From Roseospira goensis (GTDB lineage Bacteria > Pseudomonadota > Alphaproteobacteria > Rhodospirillales > Rhodospirillaceae): DNA of 64,000 bases. The position numbers and the translations under genes were made by a program. Below, in pieces: positions 7,713-16,644 of this stretch. The notes beneath the pieces were generated by a model, which was not told where the DNA came from, searched no databases, and saw only the letters and a list, made by a program, of their open reading frames with translations. The stretch is from NCBI RefSeq assembly GCF_014197795.1, contig NZ_JACIGI010000012.1:60151-124150 (forward strand), read 5' to 3'. Within the stretch, counting starts at the first letter, position 1. Every line of letters begins with the position of its first letter.

Positions 7713-8029
7713 TGGAAAGAGAACCACTGAAAATGGGAATGGCCCCGGTTCATCCGGGCGAATTTATCCGGGAGGAGATTCTGGACGAACTCGGGCTTAC
7801 GATTACCAAGGCCGCGAAGGTGCTGGGCGTGCGCGCCGCCACCCTGTCCGACCTCACGAACGAGAAATCCTCGCTCTCGCCGGAAATGGCCATGCGGATC
7901 GAACTGGCCTTTGACGTGAAAGCGGACCTGCTTCTGCGCATGCAGGCGCTCTACGACAGCATGACGATCCGCAGCCGGGCAGCGGAACTGAATGTGCAGC
8001 GGTATGTGGAGGGGCGGCAGACGGTTTGA
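7712..8029 (+). CDS. higA: HigA-family antitoxin (XRE helix-turn-helix)
   Basis: A 105-residue protein with the HigA opening (HPGEFIREEILDELGLT, about residues 14-30), a helix-turn-helix (KAAKVLGVRAATLSDLTN) and the family's following segment SPEMAMRIELAF. It binds and neutralises the toxin and represses the shared promoter. The start ATG overlaps the toxin stop by one base. The pair probably stabilises the island against loss. After this gene the GC content falls sharply, marking the cargo block. Confidence 0.9.
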   Translation: MEREPLKMGMAPVHPGEFIREEILDELGLTITKAAKVLGVRAATLSDLTNEKSSLSPEMAMRIELAFDVKADLLLRMQALYDSMTIRSRAAELNVQRYVEGRQTV

Positions 8030-8262
8030 ACTCGTTCGGAACTGAACGCACCAGATCGCCGCACTCAGCTCACCGAGAGATACTGCGGTTTTGGACGCTG
8101 AGCCGCAGAAATGGCCGGCCTTAGATCCTTTAAGTGTACATAGCGGCGTCACCCCTACTCCTTCTGCCCACAAGCCCAGGATGCTATTCCCTAAACGCTT
8201 TTTACGTGCTAAGAATGCGGAATACCCTTTCAATCCAATCGACTAACCGCTACCATCGAGCT

Positions 8263-9288
8263 ATGGATATCGAGGGCCGTTTTTTGGATGAGATATTGCG
8301 AAAGCTTTACGATAAGCTTTCGAAGAGTGCCGACACGTTTGTAGCCAGTAAGGGAAGTGGACAAGATCTTCTTGGAGCAAAGATCAAACTTACAAATCCA
8401 CGCGCTAGAATTAGCGCAACATCTACACGAGGGCGATTAATCTCAGCGCTAGCCGAATTTTGTTGGTACATGAGCGGCAGCGCCGACCTTGATTTTATTC
8501 GTTTTTACATAAAGGATTACCCTCCCAAGGAAGCCTCCGGATCTATTGAAGAAGCCTATGGCCCTCGCCTGATAGGAACTGGTGAGTTTGGCAGGTCTGT
8601 TAACCAGATTGAAAGGGTGATTGATCTACTTCAAAAGAAGCCCGATACACGCCGAGCATTAATTTCGATAATTGAAGCCAATGATCTAGAGCCTAATAGA
8701 TCCGAGAATCCATGCACTGTTGCTTTGCAGTTTATTTGTCGACGCAGCCGCTTACACATGATTACCATGATGCGATCCAACGACGCCTATATGGGTTTTG
8801 TCCATGATGTATTTTGTTTCACTATGATCCAAGAGCTTATTGCCCGCTCTCTTGATGTAGAGGTTGGCGACTATCATCACTTCGCGACCAGCCTCCACCT
8901 TTACGAACACAACTCAAATGATATTTCAAGGTACCTCAATGAAGGATACCAAAACCCAACCTTTGCAATGCCGGAAATGCCGTCAGGCTGTCAACGCGAC
9001 AACTTGGCTGCATTCCTAATAACCGAGAAATCGATTAGACAAGGAAAGATCACGACAGCTTCGCAAATTGATCTACCAACCTATTGGCGCGATCTTTCAC
9101 TAGTACTTCTACGGCATGCTGACGGAAAACTGAAAAGGGGAAACAAGATACTGGAGGAAAATTTTTCGCAGATTTCAGACTCGTTCTACATGAACTTCTT
9201 TTTGCGAAAACCAAAAACTACCCGGAAATCAGCCAATAGTGGGCCGACTCAGATTAAACTTGATCTAGGTGACCGATATGACAGTTAG
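8263..9288 (+). CDS. Thymidylate synthase-family protein with dCMP-type active site
   Basis: A 341-residue member of the thymidylate synthase fold. Key residues align with E. coli ThyA at a constant offset of five: Arg130/Arg131 (125/126-type phosphate arginines), nucleophile Cys151 (146), Arg171-Ser172 (166-167), Asp174 (169), His212 (207) and Tyr214 (209). The residue matching Asn177, which selects uracil, is Asp182. Asp at this place is found in dCMP hydroxymethylases, and the N-to-D change makes thymidylate synthase accept dCMP. The predicted reaction is therefore 5-methylation or 5-hydroxymethylation of a cytosine nucleotide, not dTMP synthesis. The ATG at 8263 starts the conserved region. 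The next gene overlaps by 11 bp. Base composition is AT-rich relative to the chromosome, indicating transfer. Confidence 0.82.
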   Translation: MDIEGRFLDEILRKLYDKLSKSADTFVASKGSGQDLLGAKIKLTNPRARISATSTRGRLISALAEFCWYMSGSADLDFIRFYIKDYPPKEASGSIEEAYGPRLIGTGEFGRSVNQIERVIDLLQKKPDTRRALISIIEANDLEPNRSENPCTVALQFICRRSRLHMITMMRSNDAYMGFVHDVFCFTMIQELIARSLDVEVGDYHHFATSLHLYEHNSNDISRYLNEGYQNPTFAMPEMPSGCQRDNLAAFLITEKSIRQGKITTASQIDLPTYWRDLSLVLLRHADGKLKRGNKILEENFSQISDSFYMNFFLRKPKTTRKSANSGPTQIKLDLGDRYDS

Positions 9289-10210
9289 AATAAAAAATGA
9301 GGGTATATCTAATGATATCACTGCCACCCTTAAAAATTTTTCCGAAACGGAGATCAATCTTCCAGGAATCTCGAATCCAGAGCGCAGGTTTGTGCTCGCA
9401 CAGCAGATAATCGACAGTATTCGTCGAATCGAATACCTTCATGTCGTATCAATAAGAGCAAAATCGGCAAGCCTACATACACCTTATTCGGGCAGCTTTG
9501 CCCCTTTTGGTGGCGCGGTAGTTCTGCACAAGGCGGGACGATTGGATGACGCTTTTTGGCTGGTCTATCTTGCTACTCATTTTGGCAAACACAAGATCGA
9601 TGGATGGAACCTCACTGAAGACTTCTATGGCCGCTTTGGGCAAGGAGGAGCTTGGGATTGGCCTACCGCAAGCCGGGACCCACTAGCAATATCTCTTTGG
9701 TTGGACTCCATCTATCCTACAGTCACCGCCTCAGGGCGCTCACGGCGTTTTGGCAATCATAGGAAATTTGAAACCTTGAAGCCTGGACCAAAGGGCACCG
9801 GGCAAGCCGTTGCATCTTATATCCGTTGGATAGCCGAATACGGCTCTCACGATGATCTAATACGACAGGTACATAAAACGGTAGGGCAGAACCCAAAAGA
9901 AGTTTTTTCCTACCTATACAAAGACCTTAACAAGGTATCCAAGCTTGGACGCTTGGGTAAGTTTGATCTACTGTGCTACCTGGGTAGTCTTTCGATTGCA
10001 CCTATTGTTCCAGACAAAGCTTACATTTCTGAGTCGACCGGCCCAAAAGCTGGTGCCAAGTCGCTTTTTGGATCCCAGACAAATACGAATACACTCGAAA
10101 GTGCCTGCACTAGGTTAGCTGATTACCTCGATGTCAACCCACAGGTAATTGAAGACGCTTTGTGCAACTGGCAAAAAAGCCCCGACAAATACGTATACTT
10201 CCGTGGTTAG
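9278..10210 (+). CDS. Putative alpha-glutamyl/putrescinyl-thymine pyrophosphorylase-like protein (clade 3)
   Basis: A 310-residue protein. Recognisable blocks are FGKHKIDGWNL with FYGRFGQGGAWDW (residues about 105-135), RFGNHRKFE (about 160), GRLGKFDLLCYLG (about 230) and, near the end, EDALCNWQKSPD. I recall these from the clade-3 aGPT-Pplase family, a glycosylase-fold group predicted to act on hypermodified pyrimidines in phage DNA. The match is from memory and unverified. The ATG at 9278 has AGGTGA five bases upstream and overlaps the preceding gene by 11 bp, so the two are translationally coupled and probably form one pathway. An in-frame GTG at 9269 is the alternative start. The stop overlaps the convergent gene's stop by 3 bp. 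No kinase of the hydroxymethylpyrimidine-DNA type is next to it. Confidence 0.6.
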   Translation: MTVRIKNEGISNDITATLKNFSETEINLPGISNPERRFVLAQQIIDSIRRIEYLHVVSIRAKSASLHTPYSGSFAPFGGAVVLHKAGRLDDAFWLVYLATHFGKHKIDGWNLTEDFYGRFGQGGAWDWPTASRDPLAISLWLDSIYPTVTASGRSRRFGNHRKFETLKPGPKGTGQAVASYIRWIAEYGSHDDLIRQVHKTVGQNPKEVFSYLYKDLNKVSKLGRLGKFDLLCYLGSLSIAPIVPDKAYISESTGPKAGAKSLFGSQTNTNTLESACTRLADYLDVNPQVIEDALCNWQKSPDKYVYFRG

Positions 10211-11298
10211 TTGACCCAACGATAGCGGCGTTTTAGGTGCTGCATTTGCTTAAAATCAATGAGTCCTTCGTGCTGGAGTTGACCAACAACCAGTCCAGGC
10301 GCTACGCCAATTTTCTTGGCGAAATTGATAATCGGCAAACGGGCCGCGCCAAGGGAGGCCATTTCTTCACGATACTGTACTGGGACAATAACATTTGCCG
10401 CAAATTCATTTGCTTCCCGTTCGCAAATTTCTTCCACTGTTCCCCCGTTCTCAAAAATCGGCATTCTGTCATAATGAAGCAACAAGTGGCCAATCTCGTG
10501 AAAGAACGAGAACCAAAACTGATCGTCGGACAGAAACCGAAAACTAAGCTGAATGTGGGGCGTGCCATGTGAAATTAGCCTCACGGCACCACTCGCTGAG
10601 CATCCTTTTGGTGCCCTGACAACTGCAAATTTAACGCCGCACTCGGCAAGAAATTCCTTCAGTTTGGGCAAAAACAGTGCTGGACTTTTGTACCATGTCA
10701 ACCGCCGGAAATGCGAAATCTTACTTCTAAGATTCTTTGGCGACCAGTCGCCGACCTTATCGTACTCTGTTTCAATCTCTCCTTGACGAAGCCAAGCCGT
10801 TGTCGCGATCTCGCACGAGGCATATGCTGTCGAGCGTCGGTAGGATGCTTGTTGAAATGCGCATTCATATCGGCCTTGCCACTGCGCAAGCGATGACACA
10901 CCAAAAAATGTCAAACATGCCGCAATCTTCTCATCTTTTGATTGAGCCCTGTCGATCCAGCCAAATTTCTGCATGTCGCTCAAGGGAAGCCGACCCAAAA
11001 GCTCAGCTAAGCTTGCGACCTTGGTGTTCTTCGGCGAACCTAGGCTCGCACGGTAGTCGTATTCTCGTGCCAGCCAAAACGTATCAGAAGCGCCAAGTGT
11101 ACGAGACAGTCGTTGCGCTAGCTCCGAATCTACGACTTGAACGCCGTCAAGAATTTTTTGCGCTACGGCCGTAGATCTGCCAATTGCGCAAGCAAATTGT
11201 TCAACCGTCAGCTCTTTCTCTTCGAGAATGCTCAATATGGTATGTCCGGGCGGAGACACCCAATCAGGCTTTTCTCTGATTGCTTCATTTGACATCAT
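10207..11298 (-). CDS. XRE helix-turn-helix plus ImmA/IrrE metallopeptidase
   Basis: A 363-residue two-domain protein. Residues about 15-75 are an XRE/HigA-like helix-turn-helix (ILEEKELTVEQFACAIGRS with LAQRLSRTLGAS). The C-terminal part has the zinc-peptidase motif HEIGH (in FSFFHEIGHLLLHYD) and a downstream EREANEFAANVIVP helix that supplies the third ligand. ImmA/IrrE proteins cleave repressors and switch on mobile-element or stress genes. The N-terminus overlaps the end of the small upstream gene by 14 bp, so the two are coupled. It converges on the nucleotide-modification genes with a 3-bp overlap of stop codons. It could be a regulator of the cargo, part of a toxin-antitoxin-like module, or a defence sensor. 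Confidence 0.85.
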   Translation of the reverse strand: MMSNEAIREKPDWVSPPGHTILSILEEKELTVEQFACAIGRSTAVAQKILDGVQVVDSELAQRLSRTLGASDTFWLAREYDYRASLGSPKNTKVASLAELLGRLPLSDMQKFGWIDRAQSKDEKIAACLTFFGVSSLAQWQGRYECAFQQASYRRSTAYASCEIATTAWLRQGEIETEYDKVGDWSPKNLRSKISHFRRLTWYKSPALFLPKLKEFLAECGVKFAVVRAPKGCSASGAVRLISHGTPHIQLSFRFLSDDQFWFSFFHEIGHLLLHYDRMPIFENGGTVEEICEREANEFAANVIVPVQYREEMASLGAARLPIINFAKKIGVAPGLVVGQLQHEGLIDFKQMQHLKRRYRWVN

Positions 11299-11782
11299 TT
11301 ATTCCCACGATCTTTACCCGCCCCACCGTAGACCAGTCATAAATACCATCATCTTCAACTGCACCGTAATTTGGGACCATAAATATTGACAAAATACTTC
11401 TGAAGGTAAACGCACAAAAGTTACCGTCTATGGAAACCCGCCCTAGGGGAAGTTCATAGACGTTCTTTGCTGCCTGAATATCGGAATGCCGCGCTTGCAA
11501 GCAAGTTGCCGCCTCTTCCCCTAAGTGTTCTCTGGCAGCACAAGAGCGGAAGCATATTTGTTGAAGTAACTGAGTGTCGTAAGAAATTAACAAAACACCC
11601 CCGCATTTTTGACCGGCTACTTTCAGTCCGGCGGCCAGGACACTCCCAAGTCCTGCCAGTTTTTGCGCAGAAACCGCCCCTGCGACTAATCGGAGTGCGC
11701 AATAACTGTCTGGCTCGCCCCAAGTGAAAGCGGGCAGCAGAGGGGATCGTCGAAAAAAGTCAAATTTCTTGTACCTCAACAT
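11285..11782 (-). CDS. Small unknown protein coupled to the ImmA/IrrE gene
   Basis: A 165-residue protein I do not recognise. It begins MLRYKKFDFFRRSP, has five or six cysteines in the middle (around KVAGQKCGG and ICFRSCAAREH) and a C-terminal stretch of short beta-like segments ending GRVKIVGINDVK. There is no signal peptide or clear membrane helix. The ATG at 11782 starts the frame, and its 3' end overlaps the XRE-ImmA/IrrE gene by 14 bp. The coupling suggests a partner or substrate of the peptidase, for example a toxin or a sensor. AT-rich codon use matches the other cargo genes. The function cannot be given. Confidence 0.6.
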   Translation of the reverse strand: MLRYKKFDFFRRSPLLPAFTWGEPDSYCALRLVAGAVSAQKLAGLGSVLAAGLKVAGQKCGGVLLISYDTQLLQQICFRSCAAREHLGEEAATCLQARHSDIQAAKNVYELPLGRVSIDGNFCAFTFRSILSIFMVPNYGAVEDDGIYDWSTVGRVKIVGINDVK

Positions 11783-12146
11783 ACCCTTGATTGTCCACTG
11801 GGTTGTGCGCGGAATGGACGTGCCTTGTTACCTTTTTTCAACTTCTTCCCTGCGGCACTCCACCTACGACGCAGCAGCACTTAAGTGAAGGGTACCATAT
11901 TGTTGCCTTTAGGCCCACAGGCAGACCACACCGCACCGGAAAAATCCCCAACCGAACTGGTGCAAGATCGAGCCTTGCCCGTACTCTCGTCCACCTCGCG
12001 TGCTGCGCATCCAAATCGGGTGTTTGGTTGTTTTTCTAAGGGGCTTCGCCCCTGGCGCGCGCAAGGCATTCAAACGTATCCCAGCATCGCGGGGCCCCTC
12101 GTTCGGAGCCTCCTTGCGCTTGCTACCCCCACTCTCGGCGAGGGCC

Positions 12147-12170
12147 AGGGGTGCATGCGCACCCCTTTTT
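12147..12170 (+). terminator. Intrinsic terminator upstream of the recombinase operon
   Basis: AGGGGTGC (12147-12154) pairs with GCACCCCT (12159-12166) around an ATGC loop, followed by a T-run. It would stop plus-strand transcription about 70 bp before the recombinase promoter and may insulate it, or end a short upstream transcript. Confidence 0.7.
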
Positions 12171-12237
12171 CAAGTATGAAGGAAAACAAAGGAGAAAAAC
12201 GTTATCCGATATTTCCGATAGTGCCTTCATTCTTTCG

Positions 12238-12268
12238 TTTACAAATTAATGTCGTTCCTGTATATAAT
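12238..12268 (+). promoter_or_regulatory. Promoter-like sequence for the recombinase operon
   Basis: TTTACA (12238-12243) and TATAAT (12263-12268) are separated by 19 bp; counting the overlapping TATATA at 12261 gives 17 bp. The run lies in a locally AT-rich patch 155 bp before the first gene of the operon. Confidence 0.45.
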
Positions 12269-12422
12269 TGGAAGTCTTTCCTATTTCTGTGTCCGGAGCG
12301 TGGCGCTGCCAAGGGCAAAAACTGCCCAATATCTGCCCGCCCCGCCGGACCGGACCGTTTATCCTCGACAGTGTCGAACCAATTTTGCAGCCGCGCCCCT
12401 TGGTGCGGCGGAAAGGAGCTTT

Positions 12423-12702
12423 GTGTCCGCCATGCGCCCGGAGCTCGAAAAATACCGTCCCTACGTGGACGGCTTCGATCTGACCGAAGCACAGAAGGCG
12501 GAACTTATCCACACCCTATGGACCATCATGGAAGCCTTTGCCGATCAAGCCTTTGGCCTGCATCCGGCCCAGCTCATCCCGGCCGCCTTGATGCAGCGGG
12601 ATCCACCGGACACGGCAAATGACGTAGACTCGGATCCGGTTTCCACGTCGAACCCAATCAGGCAGGTCGCCGGAGCGTCGCGGCGGCGGAAAGGCACGGA
12701 TC

Positions 12703-12716
<14 letters not shown>
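12423..12716 (+). CDS. Small protein coupled to the serine recombinase
   Basis: A 97-residue, mainly helical protein of unknown function. Its most structured part, from YRPYVDGFDLTEAQKAELI to a segment with EAFADQAFGLHP, lies in the first half; the second half is polar and probably flexible. I chose the GTG at 12423 because AGGAG lies five bases before it; the ATG at 12432 is 13 bases from that site. The 3' end overlaps the recombinase start by 14 bp, so translation is coupled. Similar small genes sit before serine recombinases in other alphaproteobacterial islands as far as I recall, and could be directionality factors, but that is inference. Confidence 0.7.
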
Positions 12717-14297
<1,581 letters not shown>

Positions 14298-14522
14298 AAA
14301 AGACTCTGCGACATAAGGATCAACGATCCGCGCGTCCCGGCATGTCGTCCGGCGGGTCGGTGCGGCGCCCGTTGGGGGGCGCCCTGTCGAGGCCCGGGAA
14401 CTTAGGGGCTTCGGCCGGGCGGGGCAAGCGGAAAATCGACCCTCCCCGCGCTTTTTTTCCGGGGCGTCCGCGGCGCTCTTCGGTGTGCCCGCGGTGTCCC
14501 GGCCCGGCCGGCCCGGGTGCGC

Positions 14523-14894
14523 CTATTCGTCCTCGTTATCGCTGTCGAGGTGCTCGATCACCTCGGCCATGTCCTCGTCGTCCTCGCCGAGATCCGAGGC
14601 GTCCTCGATCATGTCGCCGCCTTCGTCCTCCGCGCTGTCGTCGATCTCCGTCTCCTCCAACTCGGCCCCCTCGATCGCGGGTTCCTCGTTGAAGTCCGCG
14701 GTCTCGTCCACCACCGGCACCGCCTTGGGCTTCTTCTCCGGGGCGGCCGCCTTGGCGCGGCGGGGCCGGGCCGGCGCGTCCTCTTCGTGGGCCGCGCCGC
14801 ACTTGGGGCAGACCACGGGCTGGCGCCGCATGTCGTAGAAGCGGGCTCCGCAGGAGCCGCAGGTGCGCTTGGTTCCCCATTCCGGCTTGGCCAC
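14523..14894 (-). CDS. TIGR02300-family zinc-ribbon protein
   Basis: A 123-residue protein. The N-terminus has a four-cysteine zinc ribbon (GTKRTCGSCGARFYDMRRQP then VVCPKCG) and the rest is very acidic (runs of Glu/Asp up to the C-terminus). This is the TIGR02300 family, widespread in alphaproteobacteria and of unknown function, commonly next to aroA/cmk/rpsA as here. The GTG at 14894 is preceded by AGGAGG and starts at the conserved AKPEWGTKR; an upstream ATG would lack the ribosome site. The gene diverges from the cmk fusion at 15127. Confidence 0.9.
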   Translation of the reverse strand: MAKPEWGTKRTCGSCGARFYDMRRQPVVCPKCGAAHEEDAPARPRRAKAAAPEKKPKAVPVVDETADFNEEPAIEGAELEETEIDDSAEDEGGDMIEDASDLGEDDEDMAEVIEHLDSDNEDE

Positions 14895-15126
14895 CGTGGT
14901 CCTCCTTGGTTTGCACCGCACCGTATGTCCCCGGCGGGCGGCCCAGGCCGCCCCGCGAGACAGGCGCGTTTGCCATCATCGCCCGGGCAAGTCAACGCCC
15001 TTGCCGGCGCCTCACGCAAGGCAGAGCGGCACCCCCCTGTCGCCCGGCGCCGACGCGTGCTACATCGCCGCCGTTTCGTCGGGCCTGCGCGCCCGCGTTG
15101 TCCGCCTTCTGCCGCGAGCCTCTGCC

Positions 15127-16560
15127 ATGACCCTGCCGCCCTCCCTGATCGACGATCCCGCCACGGCGGGCGCCCTGGCGGCCGTGCTGAGCGCGGCGAC
15201 GGTGGGCGAGAGCCGGCTGTCCGCCGCGCTGGTGCCGTGCGTCCTGCGCCCGCTGCTGGCCGAACTCGGCGCACAGGTGGCCGAGGGCGGCGGGACCGTC
15301 GCCGTCACAGGGCGCGGGCTCGGCGGTCTGCGGTCGCCGGAGACGCCGCTGGACGCGCGCGCGGTGCCGGGCGCGCTGGGGCCGCTGTGCGGGCTGCTGG
15401 CCGGGCATGCCGTGTCGGCCGTGGTGCGGGCGGACCGACTGCCGGACGGCCTGGTCGCGACCCTGGAGCGGGCCGGCGCGCAGGTCGTGGTGGGTGGGTC
15501 GACGACGGCGCCGCTGCTGACGGTGCGCGGCACGGCGAGCCCGCTGGCCCCGGACTGTGGGGGCCCGGCGGCGCTGCCGCCGGCGGCCGCCATGGCGGCG
15601 CTGGCGGTCGGTCTGACCGCGCCCGGCGAGAGCCGCGTGGCCCTGCCGCCGGCGCTGGCGGGCGTCGCGTTCGACCTGCTGGCGGCCTTCGGCGTCCCGG
15701 TCCGGCTGGAGCCGGCCGGGGCGGTCCTCGATCTGGTGGTCACCGGCGAGGCCGAGACCGCGCCGGCCGCGTTGCCCGCGGACTGGCCGGTCACACCGGT
15801 CTGGCTGGCGGCGCTGGACCACGGCGCGGGGCCGCTGACCGTGGCGATCGACGGCCCGGCCGCCGCCGGCAAGGGCACCCTGGCGCGGGCGGTGGCGGCG
15901 CGCCTGGGCCTGGCCTATCTCGATACCGGCCTGTTGTACCGGGCCACGGGCCTGGCGGTGCGGCGGGCGGGCGGCAGCCCCGACGACCCGGCGGCCACAG
16001 AGCAGGCGGCGCGGGCGCTGAGCCCGGACGACCTGAACGATCCCGCGCTGCGCGGCGAGGCGGCGGGCGATGCCGCCTCGCGCGTCGCGGCCATCCCGGC
16101 GGTGCGGGCGGCGCTGCTGGAGTTCCAGCGAGCGTTCGCCGCCCAGCCACCGGACGGGGCGCGCGGGGCCGTGCTGGATGGACGCGACATCGGCTCGGTG
16201 GTCTGCCCCGAGGCGCCGGTCAAGCTGTTCGTGACCGCCCGTGTCGAGACGCGGGCGCGGCGGCGCTTTCTGGAGTTGCGGGAGCGCGGCACAGAGGTTA
16301 TAGAGTCGCGCATCCTCCGCGACATGGAGGAGCGCGACGCGCGGGATCGCTCCCGCAGCGTCGCGCCGCTCGTGCCTGTGGCCGATGCCGTGGTTCTGGA
16401 TACATCCGATCTCGACCGGGATGGCGCCCTGAGCGCCGCATTGGCTCTGACGGGCGCGCGCGTGTGGGCGTGGCACCACGCCTGCGCGCGGGCCGACGGG
16501 CGCGCCGGCCCCCCGGGGGCACCCGGCGCGACCGACACGGGCAGCACCGGCGATTCCTGA
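15127..16560 (+). CDS. cmk: Degenerate EPSP-synthase domain fused to cytidylate kinase
   Basis: A 477-residue protein. Residues 236-477 are a complete cytidylate kinase: P-loop GPAAAGKGT at about 243, YLDTGLLYRA, GRDIGSVV and the ARVETRARRR lid region. It phosphorylates CMP and dCMP. Residues about 10-230 align with the first lobe of AroA (GRGLGGLRSPETPLD, LLTVRGTASPLAP, LTAPGESRV), yet the PGDKS/SHR start, the NAGT arginine loop, the second conserved arginine and the SSQ motif are missing or changed, and the second half of AroA is absent. So this half cannot be an active EPSP synthase. In relatives the order is aroA-cmk-rpsA, so a decayed aroA has probably merged with cmk. ATG 15127 is the first ATG before the homologous region. 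An intact aroA must lie elsewhere. Confidence 0.87.
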   Translation: MTLPPSLIDDPATAGALAAVLSAATVGESRLSAALVPCVLRPLLAELGAQVAEGGGTVAVTGRGLGGLRSPETPLDARAVPGALGPLCGLLAGHAVSAVVRADRLPDGLVATLERAGAQVVVGGSTTAPLLTVRGTASPLAPDCGGPAALPPAAAMAALAVGLTAPGESRVALPPALAGVAFDLLAAFGVPVRLEPAGAVLDLVVTGEAETAPAALPADWPVTPVWLAALDHGAGPLTVAIDGPAAAGKGTLARAVAARLGLAYLDTGLLYRATGLAVRRAGGSPDDPAATEQAARALSPDDLNDPALRGEAAGDAASRVAAIPAVRAALLEFQRAFAAQPPDGARGAVLDGRDIGSVVCPEAPVKLFVTARVETRARRRFLELRERGTEVIESRILRDMEERDARDRSRSVAPLVPVADAVVLDTSDLDRDGALSAALALTGARVWAWHHACARADGRAGPPGAPGATDTGSTGDS

Positions 16561-16644
16561 AACAGAGACGCCTTGGCAAAGACCGCCGGATCCAACCGGC
16601 CGGCCGGAAAATGATCGTCAACGACCCGAAAGGACAGCACCCCC

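Larger units (their letters stand above)
11783..12422. other. Non-coding stretch between cargo and recombinase operon
   Basis: About 640 bp with no supported gene; a 245-codon open frame across it has no recognisable features. It holds a GGGGCTTCGCCCC hairpin (12040-12052), a strong intrinsic terminator at 12147-12170, and the promoter-like sequence of the recombinase operon at 12238-12268. It should also contain the promoter for the minus-strand gene starting at 11782. Confidence 0.55.

Noticed and set aside
8263-9288. Ordinary thymidylate synthase for dTMP
   Set aside because: The uracil-selecting Asn is replaced by Asp and the N-terminal phosphate-binding region is unusual; dUMP use is not excluded but is less likely.
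11885-12622. A 245-codon plus-strand open frame in the island
   Set aside because: It crosses a terminator and the recombinase promoter, overlaps the small recombinase-linked gene in another frame and has no recognisable domain.
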